From Amycolatopsis pretoriensis (GTDB lineage: Bacteria; Actinomycetota; Actinomycetes; Mycobacteriales; Pseudonocardiaceae): a stretch of 64,000 nucleotides of DNA. Under the pieces are notes generated by a model. It saw nothing but the letters and a program-made list of their open reading frames with translations, was not told the origin of the DNA and ran no database searches. This document shows, piece after piece, positions 43,554 through 52,030 of this stretch (its first letter is position 1; each line of letters begins with the position of its first letter). Location: contig NZ_FNUJ01000004.1 of assembly GCF_900107925.1 (NCBI RefSeq), positions 372,001 through 436,000 of the forward strand, read 5' to 3'. The position numbers and the translations under genes were made by a program.

Positions 43554-45371
43554 GTGACTGACACCTCTCGCCGGACCTTTCTCCTCGGTGCCCCGGCCGT
43601 CGCCGCCGCGGCGACCCTGCCGAGCGTCCTCGGTGCGCCCGCCGCCCAAGCCCAGGGCCGGCACCGCCCGGACGCCGAAGATCCGCGCTTCACGCTCGTG
43701 GTCATGCCGGACACCCAGTACCTGTTCGACGAGGACCGCGGGGACGCGGCCCCGCTGGACGCCTCGCTGCGGTACGTCCTCGACGAGGCCGACGACAACG
43801 TTGTCTTCCTCGCCCACCTCGGCGATCTCACGCAGAACGGCCGCGCGGACGAGTTCGCCCGGATCAGCAAGTCGTTCCAGGCCCTCGACCGCCGCCGGTT
43901 CCCGTACAGCACCCTCGCGGGCAACCACGACATCGACGGCTCGAAGGACGACCAGCGCGGCCCGTCGCCGTACCTGGACGCGTTCGGCCCGCAGCGCCAG
44001 CGCAACTCGCCGACGTTCCGCGGTGCCTCGAAGGACGGCTACAACACCTTCCACGTCTTCCGCGGCGGCGGCCGGGACTGGCTGCTGCTCGCGCTGGACT
44101 GGCGGCCCTCGGCCGGCGGGCTGAACTGGGCGAAGCAGGTCCTCGCGCAGCACCCGACGCTGCCCGCGATCCTCACCGTCCACGAGCTCGTCTGGGCCGG
44201 CGACGACCACCAGGCGCAGTTCTCGACGTTCGGGGAGATGGTCTGGAAGGAGCTGGTCGACGGCAACGACCAGATCTTCCTGACGTTGAACGGCCACTAC
44301 TGGCCGACCGGCCGCACGGTCCGCAAGAACGCAGCCGGGCACGACGTCCACGTCCACCTCGCCAACTACCAGGACCGCTACTACGGCGGCGGCGCGATGG
44401 TCCGGCTCTACCAGTTCGACCTCGCGCGGGGCGTGGTCGACGTCCGGACGATCTCGCCGTGGCTCGCCGCGCAGGACCACCTGTCCGAACTGCAGCGGAT
44501 CGAGGTCGAACGCAGCGGCGCCGCCGACTACTTCAGCTTGGAGATCGACTTCGCCGAGCGCTTCGGTGGCTTCGCGCCGGTGCCGGTGCCGCCGGGACGT
44601 CCGGCGAAGCAGCAGCTGGTGCCGGGCACGGTCGCCTACTGGCGCTTCGAGGACGGCCAGGACGGCAAGCCGGTGCCCGCCGACGTCGTCGTGCGCGACC
44701 AGAGCGGGCGCGGCAACGACCTCACCCGCGTCACCGCGCCCGGCAGCGGGCCGGACGCGTTGAAGTTCTCGAGCGAGTTCTCGCCGCGGCAGCCGTCGCG
44801 GGCGAGCCTGCGGTTCGACGGCGGCCGCGACCCGAGCCGCGGCGCCTACCTGCGCACGGTCGACGCGGCGCCGATGAACAAGCTGAAGTTCGAACGCGGC
44901 TACACCGTCGAAGCGTTCTTCCGGCTGCCGGCGGACTTCAAGGACGGCCACCACGGCTGGTGCGGCCTGTTCGCCCGCGAGGGCAGCGGCGCGGCCGCGG
45001 GCAAGACCGGCGACGACCCGAAGGAATCGGCCGCCACACTGTCCCTTTCGGACGGTGGCGAGCTGCAGTGGGCGGTGTTCCCGCTGAACCAGGACCGCAT
45101 CTCGACGAACTGGGGCCACGAACTGCCGGTCGGGAAGTGGTGGCACGTCGCGGTGGTCAACGACGGGCGGCGCACGATCGTCTACGTCGACGGCTGCCCG
45201 GTGGTGCGGAACCCGGCCACGCCGGCGGTCGGATTGGCGAACCCGGGCGGCTCATGGCTGGTCGGAGCGTCGTCGTACGACGGGAAGGTGGACCGGAGCT
45301 TCGCCGGGTCGCTGGGGGACGTGCGGGTGGTCGACCGGCCGCTGAACCCGCGCGAATTCATGCTGGGCTGA
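43554..45371 (+). CDS. Tat-exported metallophosphoesterase with LamG-like domain
   Basis: 605 residues. A twin-arginine signal (SRRTFLLG, cleavage after AQAQ near residue 40) is followed by a calcineurin-like phosphoesterase. Metal ligands are visible in MPDTQY, HLGDLTQNG, AGNHDIDG, VHELVW and NGHYW, where an expected Asp or His is partly replaced. From about residue 365 a concanavalin/LamG-like beta-sandwich follows (AYWRFEDG, YTVEAFFRLP, YVDGCPVV), usually for binding sugar or polymer. It is secreted and may act on cell-wall or extracellular organophosphates. GTG 43554 start. Confidence 0.88.
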   Translation: MTDTSRRTFLLGAPAVAAAATLPSVLGAPAAQAQGRHRPDAEDPRFTLVVMPDTQYLFDEDRGDAAPLDASLRYVLDEADDNVVFLAHLGDLTQNGRADEFARISKSFQALDRRRFPYSTLAGNHDIDGSKDDQRGPSPYLDAFGPQRQRNSPTFRGASKDGYNTFHVFRGGGRDWLLLALDWRPSAGGLNWAKQVLAQHPTLPAILTVHELVWAGDDHQAQFSTFGEMVWKELVDGNDQIFLTLNGHYWPTGRTVRKNAAGHDVHVHLANYQDRYYGGGAMVRLYQFDLARGVVDVRTISPWLAAQDHLSELQRIEVERSGAADYFSLEIDFAERFGGFAPVPVPPGRPAKQQLVPGTVAYWRFEDGQDGKPVPADVVVRDQSGRGNDLTRVTAPGSGPDALKFSSEFSPRQPSRASLRFDGGRDPSRGAYLRTVDAAPMNKLKFERGYTVEAFFRLPADFKDGHHGWCGLFAREGSGAAAGKTGDDPKESAATLSLSDGGELQWAVFPLNQDRISTNWGHELPVGKWWHVAVVNDGRRTIVYVDGCPVVRNPATPAVGLANPGGSWLVGASSYDGKVDRSFAGSLGDVRVVDRPLNPREFMLG

Positions 45372-45472
45372 GGCCCTTGACAGCGGGTGGACAATAAAAA
45401 ATCGACGTGCCTTCCGAATAAAACAGGGAGGCCCATCGATTGTTCCGCCAGTCTAACCGCTGTGAGGGGAAA

Positions 45473-47677
45473 TTGTCAAATCAGGGGTACGACGAGGAAT
45501 TGCGGGCCGAGCGCGCGTACGTCGACGGGCTGTACGCGCGCCTGGACCGCGAACGTGACGAGGCGCGCGTCCGTTACCGCCGCGCTCTCGGGGAACCGGG
45601 GACCACGTTGGTGGAGCGGGACGCGGACGTGCGCGTCCGGGCGCGCGAGACGGTCCGGCTGAACGTCGCCGACAACGGGCTCTGCTTCGGCCGGCTGGAC
45701 GCCCTTTCGGGCGAAACCAGCTACATCGGCCGGATCGGTCTCTTCGACGGCGAAAACGACTACGAACCGCTTCTGCTGGATTGGCGGGCGCCGGCGGCGC
45801 GCCCGTTCTACGTCGCCACCGCGGCGACGCCGGAAAACACGCGCCGCCGTCGCCAGTTCCACACGATGGGGCGAAAGGTCGTCGAATTCACCGATGAGGT
45901 GCTCGGCCGGCCGGGAGACGACGAGCGCGGGGACGCGGCGTTGCTGGCCGCCGTCAACGCTCCGCGCGGCGAAGGCATGCGGGACATCGTCGCGACGATC
46001 CAGGCCGAGCAGGACGAGATCATCCGGCTCGGCCACGCGGGCGTGCTCGTCGTCGAGGGCGGGCCGGGCACCGGGAAGACCGCCGTCGCGCTGCACCGCG
46101 TCGCGTACCTGCTCTACACGCGGCGCGAGCGGATGTCGCGCAGCGGCGTGCTGGTGGTCGGGCCGAGCCCGCTGTTCCTGGACCACATCGGCCGGGTGCT
46201 GCCGTCGCTCGGCGAGTCCGACGTCGTCTTCCTGACCACCGGCGACCTCGTCCCGGGGCTGCGCGCGACCGCCGAAGACGCGCCGGAAGCGGCGCGGCTC
46301 AAGGGTTCGCTGAAGATCCTCGACGTGCTGAAGGCGGCGGTCGCCGACCGGCAGCAGGTGCCCGACGAGCCGGTGCCGGTCGAGCTGGCGGACGTCACGG
46401 TCGACCTCGACGCCGAGGTCGCGGACGAGGCCCGGCTCGAAGCGCGCCGGTCCGGGCTGCCGCACAACGAGGCCCGCGCGGTCTTCCGCGAGCACGTCGT
46501 GACGGCGCTCGCCGAGCGGGCCGCCGCGCGCGTCGGCGAGGGCTGGCTGACCAGCGAAGATCGTGGGGCGTGGGCCGAGCTGCGTGCCGACGTCCTCGAC
46601 GAGCTGGCCGCGCACGAAGGCCTCGACGCCGCGTTGGCCGCGCTGTGGCCGGAGCTGACGCCGGAAACGTTGCTGGCGCCGCTGTACATGTCGCCGCGCC
46701 GGCTGGCGGCCGCCGGGGCCGACCCGGTGCTGTTCCGCCGCGACGGCGCGGCGTGGACGGTCTCCGACGTGCCGCTGCTCGACGAGCTGGTCGACCTGCT
46801 CGGCCACGACGCCACCGCCGAACGCGCCGCGGCCCGCCGGCGGGCGGAGGAGGACGCCGAATACGCCGAAGGCGTCATGGACCTGATCAAGCTCGACCGC
46901 GAGGAGCTGGACGAGGACCTCGGCCTGGTCGCCACCGACCTGCTGTACGCCGAAGACCTGGCCGGCCGGTTCGTCGAGCGCGACACGCGTGACCTCGCCG
47001 AACGCGCGGCCGCCGACCGCGACTGGACGTACGGGCACGTCGTCGTCGACGAGGCGCAGGAACTGTCCGAAATGGACTGGCGGGTGCTGATGCGGCGGTG
47101 CCCGAGCCGGTCGTTCACGATCGTCGGCGACCTCGCACAGCGGCGCAGCCCGGCCGGGGCGGCGGCGTGGGGGCCGGTGCTGGCGCCGTACGTCGCCGAC
47201 CGGTGGGTGTACCGGGAGCTGACGGTCAACTACCGGACCCCGGCGGAGATCATGACCGTCGCCGGCGCGCTGCTCGCGGAGTTCGCGCCGGACGCGCGGC
47301 CGCCGGAATCGGTGCGCGCGTGCGGGATCCGGCCGTGGGCACGGCGAATCGCCGATGGCGAACTGCGCGACGCCATCGACGAATTCAACCGCGCCGAAGC
47401 CGGGCGCGAAGGAACCAGCGTCGTCATCGGCCCGCCGGGCGTGCCCGGCGCGGTCGCGCCATCGGCGGCCAAAGGCCTCGAGTTCGACGCCGTCCTCGTC
47501 GTCGAGCCGGCGCGGATCCTGGCCGGAGGCGCCCGCGGCGCGGCCGAGCTGTACGTCGCGCTCACCCGCGCCACGCAGCGCCTCGGTGTGCTGCACCGGG
47601 ATCCGCTCCCGCCGGTGCTGGCCGGGCTCGCCGAAGCGGGCACGCCCGTGCGCGCCGGGCACCGGCGGTTCCTGTAG
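45473..47677 (+). CDS. helR: RNA polymerase recycling motor ATPase HelR/HelD
   Basis: Superfamily 1 helicase-like ATPase that pulls stalled RNA polymerase off DNA. Actinobacterial HelR also displaces rifamycins from the polymerase and confers tolerance. 734 residues: an N-terminal coiled-coil arm (ELRAERAYVDGLYARLDRERDEARVRYRRAL), Walker A GGPGTGKTAV near residue 195, a central insert that enters the polymerase main channel, Walker B VVVDEAQELSEMDW, and TVNYRTPAEI and ALTRATQRLG motifs. The TTG at 45473 is preferred: GAGGGGA precedes it and MSNQGYDEEL fits family starts. An upstream TTG at 45440 is possible. The AT-rich leader has TTGACA at 45377-45382. Confidence 0.9.
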   Translation: MSNQGYDEELRAERAYVDGLYARLDRERDEARVRYRRALGEPGTTLVERDADVRVRARETVRLNVADNGLCFGRLDALSGETSYIGRIGLFDGENDYEPLLLDWRAPAARPFYVATAATPENTRRRRQFHTMGRKVVEFTDEVLGRPGDDERGDAALLAAVNAPRGEGMRDIVATIQAEQDEIIRLGHAGVLVVEGGPGTGKTAVALHRVAYLLYTRRERMSRSGVLVVGPSPLFLDHIGRVLPSLGESDVVFLTTGDLVPGLRATAEDAPEAARLKGSLKILDVLKAAVADRQQVPDEPVPVELADVTVDLDAEVADEARLEARRSGLPHNEARAVFREHVVTALAERAAARVGEGWLTSEDRGAWAELRADVLDELAAHEGLDAALAALWPELTPETLLAPLYMSPRRLAAAGADPVLFRRDGAAWTVSDVPLLDELVDLLGHDATAERAAARRRAEEDAEYAEGVMDLIKLDREELDEDLGLVATDLLYAEDLAGRFVERDTRDLAERAAADRDWTYGHVVVDEAQELSEMDWRVLMRRCPSRSFTIVGDLAQRRSPAGAAAWGPVLAPYVADRWVYRELTVNYRTPAEIMTVAGALLAEFAPDARPPESVRACGIRPWARRIADGELRDAIDEFNRAEAGREGTSVVIGPPGVPGAVAPSAAKGLEFDAVLVVEPARILAGGARGAAELYVALTRATQRLGVLHRDPLPPVLAGLAEAGTPVRAGHRRFL

Positions 47678-47682
47678 CCGCC

Positions 47683-47713
47683 CGGGGATGGCGGGTGGGA
47701 TCCGTCATCCCCG
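47683..47713. terminator. Bidirectional hairpin between helR and lrp-like gene
   Basis: CGGGGATG (47683-47690) pairs with CATCCCCG (47706-47713) around a 15-nt loop, midway between two convergent stop codons. Confidence 0.65.
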
Positions 47714-47719
47714 CACGGG

Positions 47720-48196
47720 CTACGCCGTGAGCCGGCCCCAGGCGTAGTTCTGCTTGGCCAGCTTGAGGTAGACGAACAGCTCGGTCCCGGACACGCCGTC
47801 GATCTTGCGGATCTCCTCGCCCAGCACTTCGAGCATGTGGTCGTCGTCCCGGCAGACGAGTTCGGCCAGCAGGTCGTAGCGCCCGGCGCAGAGCACGACG
47901 TAGTGCACGTGCGCGAGCTCGGAAAGCTTGTCCGCCACCTCGCGCGGATCAGCGCCGTCGACGCTGATCCCGACCATCGCCTGGCGCGTCAGATCGACGT
48001 TGACCGGGTCGGTCACCGCCACGATCTGCATGAGGTCGTCGCGCAGCAGCCGCTGCACGCGCTGGCGGACGGCTCCCTCCGAAAGCCCCACCGCCTTCGC
48101 GAGCGCGGTGAACGACGCGCGGCCGTCCTGCTGCAGCAGGGCGATGAGCGATCTGTCCGTGTTGTCCAGTCCGCGCGCACGTGAATCGTCACCCAT
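47720..48196 (-). CDS. Lrp/AsnC-family transcriptional regulator
   Basis: 158 residues: N-terminal helix-turn-helix (about 10-60; LDNTDRSLIALLQQDGRASFTALAKAVGLSEGAVRQRVQRL) and a RAM ligand-binding domain with the GRYDLLAELVCRDDD pattern. It probably senses an amino acid and controls the divergent APC permease 265 bp away. ATG 48196. Confidence 0.92.
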   Translation of the reverse strand: MGDDSRARGLDNTDRSLIALLQQDGRASFTALAKAVGLSEGAVRQRVQRLLRDDLMQIVAVTDPVNVDLTRQAMVGISVDGADPREVADKLSELAHVHYVVLCAGRYDLLAELVCRDDDHMLEVLGEEIRKIDGVSGTELFVYLKLAKQNYAWGRLTA

Positions 48197-48461
48197 GCCG
48201 TCCCTCCCTGTGTTTCGGCATGTGATTTGTCAAGTGCGCAGCGTATCGAGACCTGACCAGAAAGCGAGACCCCTGCGGCAGCTTCACGCGATCCGGCGCC
48301 AGGATCGTGATTTGCCGAGGATTCGGTGGCTGAGGGGGAAATTCACGAGTCATTCCGAGGCGGTTTTGTGCGTCCGCGCACAGCTGGACGCGCTCGCCGG
48401 GCCACGGCGGGTAGCGTCTGGCGGCTCTGCCGTCTCCCGCAACCCCAGGAGGACCAACGCA

Positions 48462-49988
48462 ATGACCGTGGCACTCGCCCCCGCCGTCCCGGAAAAGGGA
48501 CTGCGCGGCGGCGCGCTGGGCATGGTGTCGTCGATGGTCATCGGGATGTCGTCGACCGCGCCGGCGTACTCGATCGCGGCCACGCTGGGCCTGATCGTGC
48601 TGGCCGGCACCGGCTTCAAGGCGGCCGCGTTCGTGCTGCTCTCGTTCGTCCCGGTGCTGTTCGTCGCCGTCGCGTTCCGGGAGCTGAACACCGCGGAACC
48701 CGACTGCGGCACCAACTTCACGTGGGCGGCCCGCGCGTTCGGCGCGCACGCGGGGTGGTTCACCGGCTGGGTCGTCACGGTCGCCCAGCTGCTGGTGATG
48801 AGCAGCCAGTCCGCGCTGACCGGCCGCTACACGCTGCTGCTGTTCGGCGCGTCCGGCGCGGCGGGCAACCGGTGGGTCACCACGGCGATCGGTGCCGCGT
48901 GGCTGCTGGCGCTGTGCTGGCTCTGCTACCGCGGGATCGAGGTGTCGGCGCGGGCGCAATGGATCCTGCTTGGCGTCGAACTCGTGGTCCTGGTGCTCTT
49001 CTCGGTCGTCGCGCTCGTCCGCGTCTTCGACGGCACGGCCGGGCCGCAGGCGTCGGTGCCGCGGCTGGACTGGCTGTGGCCGGGCGGGGTCGGCGCGGGG
49101 ACGGCGGTTTCGGCGGTGCTGCTGGCCGTTTTCATCTACTGGGGCTGGGAAAGCTCGTTGTCGGTCAACGAAGAGTCCGCCGATCCGCGGCACGCGCCCG
49201 GCCGCGCCGCCGTGCTCTCGACCGTGTTGCTGGTGCTGAACTACCTGCTCGTCACGGTCGCGGCGCTCGCCTTCGCCGGCGTCGGCACCGAGGGGATCGG
49301 TCTGGGCAACGAGGCCAACTCCGACGACGTCCTCGCCGGCCTCGGCGGCGCGGTGTTCGGCGACGGCGCGGGCGGGAAGCTGCTGGGCGTGCTGCTGATC
49401 GTGTCGGTGCTCACCAGCGGCGCGGCCACCAGCCAGGCGACGATCATGCCGGCGGCGCGCACGACGTTGTCGATGGCCAGCCACGGCGCGCTGCCTCGCG
49501 TTTTCGGGCGGGTGCACCCGAAGTACCGGACGCCGTCGGTGGCCACCTGGGCGTTCGGGCTCGTGTCGCTGGCGGTGTACGTCCTCCTGGCGCTGGTCAG
49601 CGACAACGTGCTGTCGGACTCGGTCGACGCGGTCGGGCTGACCATCGCGATCGAGTACACGATGACGGCGCTGGCCTGCGTCTGGGTGTTCCGCCGCACG
49701 CTTTTCGCGAGCGTGCGCAATTTCGTGCTGCGCGGGCTGTTGCCGTTCGTGGGCGGGGTGTTCTTCCTGGCCGTCCTGGTGTTCGCGCTGGTGGAGTACG
49801 CGAAGCCGGACGCGGGCGAGACGACGGTGTTCGGCATCGGCGGGGTCGCGGTGATCGGCGTGGTGTCGATCGTGCTCGGCGTGCCGCTGATGTTCGCCGT
49901 GCACCGCGCGTGCCGCGACTTCTTCGCCGGCCGCCGGTTGCCGCGCGGGGTCGTGCGGCGCGACGGCGACGTGATCGAGCCGGTCTAG
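48462..49988 (+). CDS. APC-superfamily amino acid permease
   Basis: 508 residues with about 12 to 14 membrane helices. The first-helix signature SSMVIGMSSTAPAYSIAATLG matches APC transporters. The TNFTWAARAFGAHAGWFTGW segment and WGWESSLSVNEESADP loop are typical of the broad amino-acid/polyamine group. AGGAGG at 48446-48451 precedes the ATG by 10 nt. It diverges from the Lrp gene and its end overlaps the convergent monooxygenase by 4 bp. Substrate unknown, probably an amino acid. Confidence 0.9.
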   Translation: MTVALAPAVPEKGLRGGALGMVSSMVIGMSSTAPAYSIAATLGLIVLAGTGFKAAAFVLLSFVPVLFVAVAFRELNTAEPDCGTNFTWAARAFGAHAGWFTGWVVTVAQLLVMSSQSALTGRYTLLLFGASGAAGNRWVTTAIGAAWLLALCWLCYRGIEVSARAQWILLGVELVVLVLFSVVALVRVFDGTAGPQASVPRLDWLWPGGVGAGTAVSAVLLAVFIYWGWESSLSVNEESADPRHAPGRAAVLSTVLLVLNYLLVTVAALAFAGVGTEGIGLGNEANSDDVLAGLGGAVFGDGAGGKLLGVLLIVSVLTSGAATSQATIMPAARTTLSMASHGALPRVFGRVHPKYRTPSVATWAFGLVSLAVYVLLALVSDNVLSDSVDAVGLTIAIEYTMTALACVWVFRRTLFASVRNFVLRGLLPFVGGVFFLAVLVFALVEYAKPDAGETTVFGIGGVAVIGVVSIVLGVPLMFAVHRACRDFFAGRRLPRGVVRRDGDVIEPV

Positions 49989-51346
49989 AACCAGGTGGTC
50001 AACGCGGTCGCCGGCGAGCCTTCGCCCGCCCACGCGATGACGCCGTCGGGGCGCAGCAGCAGCGGGCCGGTGTTCGTCACGCGAACGACGTCGACCCGCG
50101 GTTCGGTCATCTGTTCCGTGGTCAGCAGGAGGCCGCGGCCGGTGCGGGTGTGCTCGTGCAGCCGGGACGGATGGCCGTGCTCATCGACGATTTCGAAGTC
50201 CGGGCAGTGCTGACCGACCGGCTTCGTTGCGGGGTAAGGGAAGTCGTAGCGGGTGTTGACCCCCGACAGGAGGTCCGCGAAGTATTTGTTCGCTTCGGGC
50301 AGGTCCATCAGCTCCGCGACGATCTCGCGCAGCGCGTCGACGTGCGGGCCGGGTGCCAGCAGTGCTGACTGGGCGCGCGTGTTGCGTAGCACCGCTTCGC
50401 CCGCCGGGTGCCTTTCGCGCGTGTACGTGTCGAGGAACGCTTCGGGCTTGTCGCCGCGCACGACGGCGCCGAGCTTCCAACCGAGGTTGGCCGCGTCGAG
50501 CAGCCCGAGGTTGAGCCCCTGGCCGCCGCTGGGCGAGTGCACGTGCGCCGCGTCACCGGCCAGGAGGACGCGCCCGCGGCGGTAGTCGTCGACCTGACGG
50601 GCCTGGTCGCCGAACCGCCGTTCCTCGCGGAACTCCTCCACGACGACGTCCGCGCCGGTGATCCTGCGGATGCTCGCGGCGAAGTCCGCCGGGGTGACCG
50701 GTTCCGGGTTCGACGCGGGTTCGGTGATCCCGACCATGCTGCCGCCGTGCAGGAAGGCGCCCCCGGCGTACCGCCCGGGCGGCGGGACGGTCCCGGCGAA
50801 CCGCGCCTGCCCGGCGACCGTGCGCAGCAACGCCGGCGTGCCGGGGAAGGCGAAGCCGGCCAGCTTCCGGACCGTGCTGCGGCCGCCGTCGCAGCCGACG
50901 ACGTACTTCGCGCGCCACGTCTGGCCGGCGGTCACGGCGACTCCGTCCACATCGGACTCCAGTGCGGTGACCGGTTGTCCGCGCAGCACCCGGACGCCTT
51001 CGGCGTGCTTCGCGAGGACGCGTTCCAGCTCCGGCTGCCAGATGTTCGTCCGCGGGCGGTCTTCGCGGGGCTCGATCTTGAAGATGCTCGCGAAGTGGCC
51101 GCGGGTGGTGCCGTGGTCGCGAGTGAGGTCCTTCGTGCCTTCGACGTCGGCTTCGGCGAGCTGGGCGCCGAGGCCGCGTCGCCAGAGCGCTTCGGTCGCC
51201 AGCGCGCCCAGGCCGCGGGCTTTCGGCTCTTCGGACGGTGTTTCCAGCCGTTCCAGGACCAGCGGTTCGGCGCCGGCCAGCTTGAGTTCGGCCGCCAGGA
51301 ACAGGCCTACCGGGCCCGCTCCCACGACGATCACATCGGCATCCAT
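49985..51346 (-). CDS. FAD-dependent aromatic monooxygenase
   Basis: 453 residues of the class A flavin hydroxylase family (PHBH fold): GAGPVG dinucleotide motif (9-14), DG motif in VVGCDGGRS, and GD motif in LLAGDAAHVHSPSGGQGLNLGL. The C-terminal thioredoxin-like domain is seen in phenol, anthracycline and rifampicin hydroxylases. NAD(P)H and O2 dependent, cytosolic. Divergent TetR gene with tandem operators suggests it is induced by its own aromatic substrate, as in tet(X)- or rox-like detoxification. The exact drug is not deducible. Confidence 0.87.
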   Translation of the reverse strand: MDADVIVVGAGPVGLFLAAELKLAGAEPLVLERLETPSEEPKARGLGALATEALWRRGLGAQLAEADVEGTKDLTRDHGTTRGHFASIFKIEPREDRPRTNIWQPELERVLAKHAEGVRVLRGQPVTALESDVDGVAVTAGQTWRAKYVVGCDGGRSTVRKLAGFAFPGTPALLRTVAGQARFAGTVPPPGRYAGGAFLHGGSMVGITEPASNPEPVTPADFAASIRRITGADVVVEEFREERRFGDQARQVDDYRRGRVLLAGDAAHVHSPSGGQGLNLGLLDAANLGWKLGAVVRGDKPEAFLDTYTRERHPAGEAVLRNTRAQSALLAPGPHVDALREIVAELMDLPEANKYFADLLSGVNTRYDFPYPATKPVGQHCPDFEIVDEHGHPSRLHEHTRTGRGLLLTTEQMTEPRVDVVRVTNTGPLLLRPDGVIAWAGEGSPATALTTWF

Positions 51347-51353
51347 GTGTCCC

Positions 51354-51395
51354 CCTTAACTTGTTAAGGACTAGGATGGCCTTAACAAGTTAAGG
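51354..51395. promoter_or_regulatory. Pair of mirror-image TetR operators
   Basis: CCTTAACTTGTTAAGG (51354-51369) and CCTTAACAAGTTAAGG (51380-51395). Each is a palindrome with CCTTAAC/GTTAAGG arms, and each is the exact reverse complement of the other, with centres 26 bp apart. One abuts the monooxygenase start, the other the tetR leader, so a single repressor would control both genes. Confidence 0.92.
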
Positions 51396-51409
51396 CGTCA
51401 AGGAGGAGC

Positions 51410-52030
51410 ATGTCGCTGGACGTCGACGGCGCGGTGCGCGTCGCGCTTCGCCTGCTCGAAGCCGAGGGGCTGGACAAGCTGACCGTCCGGCGGCTGGCCA
51501 CCGAGCTGGGCGTCAAGGCACCCGCGTTGTACTGGCACTTCCGCAGCAAGCGCGCGCTGCTCGACCACATGACGGACGCGATCGTCGCGCCGGTCGTGGC
51601 CGGCCTGCCGGCGTCGGGGCCGTGGCTCGAGTGGCTCGAAGACGCGGGCTTCGCGCTGCACACGGCGTTGCTCGCGCACCGGGACGGCGCTCGCGTCGCG
51701 CTGGGCGCGGACCTCACCGTGGCCCGCGCGCTCGGCGAGCTCGCCGAGCGCGCGGTCGGGGTGCTGCACGAGGCGGGCTTCCCGCTCGGCGAGGCGACCC
51801 GCGCGGCCGGGGTGCTGGTGCACTTCGTGCTGGGCCGGGCCGTCGAAGCCCAGACGCGGCCGTCGCCCGCGGAAGAGGCGGCGATGCTCGCGTCCGGTTC
51901 GTTCCCGTTTCCGCTGATGGCGCGGGGCCTGCGGGAACGCGCGGGATCAACGGTCGAGGACGACTTCCGGTACGCGCTGGGCGTGCTGCTCGCGGGGCTC
52001 GCCGCGGTCAGCCCAAGTCGCGGCGGCTGA
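51410..52030 (+). CDS. TetR-family repressor with TetR_C domain
   Basis: 206 residues. The helix-turn-helix is KLTVRRLATELGVKAPALYWHFRSKRALLDHM (about 22-53), where PALYWHF is the TetR-class recognition helix. The C-terminal domain resembles that of the tetracycline repressor itself. ATG 51410 has AAGGAGGAG upstream. It probably represses itself and the divergent monooxygenase until a planar aromatic ligand binds. The last 23 bp overlap the convergent lysA gene. Confidence 0.92.
   Translation: MSLDVDGAVRVALRLLEAEGLDKLTVRRLATELGVKAPALYWHFRSKRALLDHMTDAIVAPVVAGLPASGPWLEWLEDAGFALHTALLAHRDGARVALGADLTVARALGELAERAVGVLHEAGFPLGEATRAAGVLVHFVLGRAVEAQTRPSPAEEAAMLASGSFPFPLMARGLRERAGSTVEDDFRYALGVLLAGLAAVSPSRGG

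Noticed and set aside
45372-45472. Rifamycin-associated element in the helR leader
   Set aside because: I could not see a long inverted repeat of the expected kind by eye, so none is annotated.
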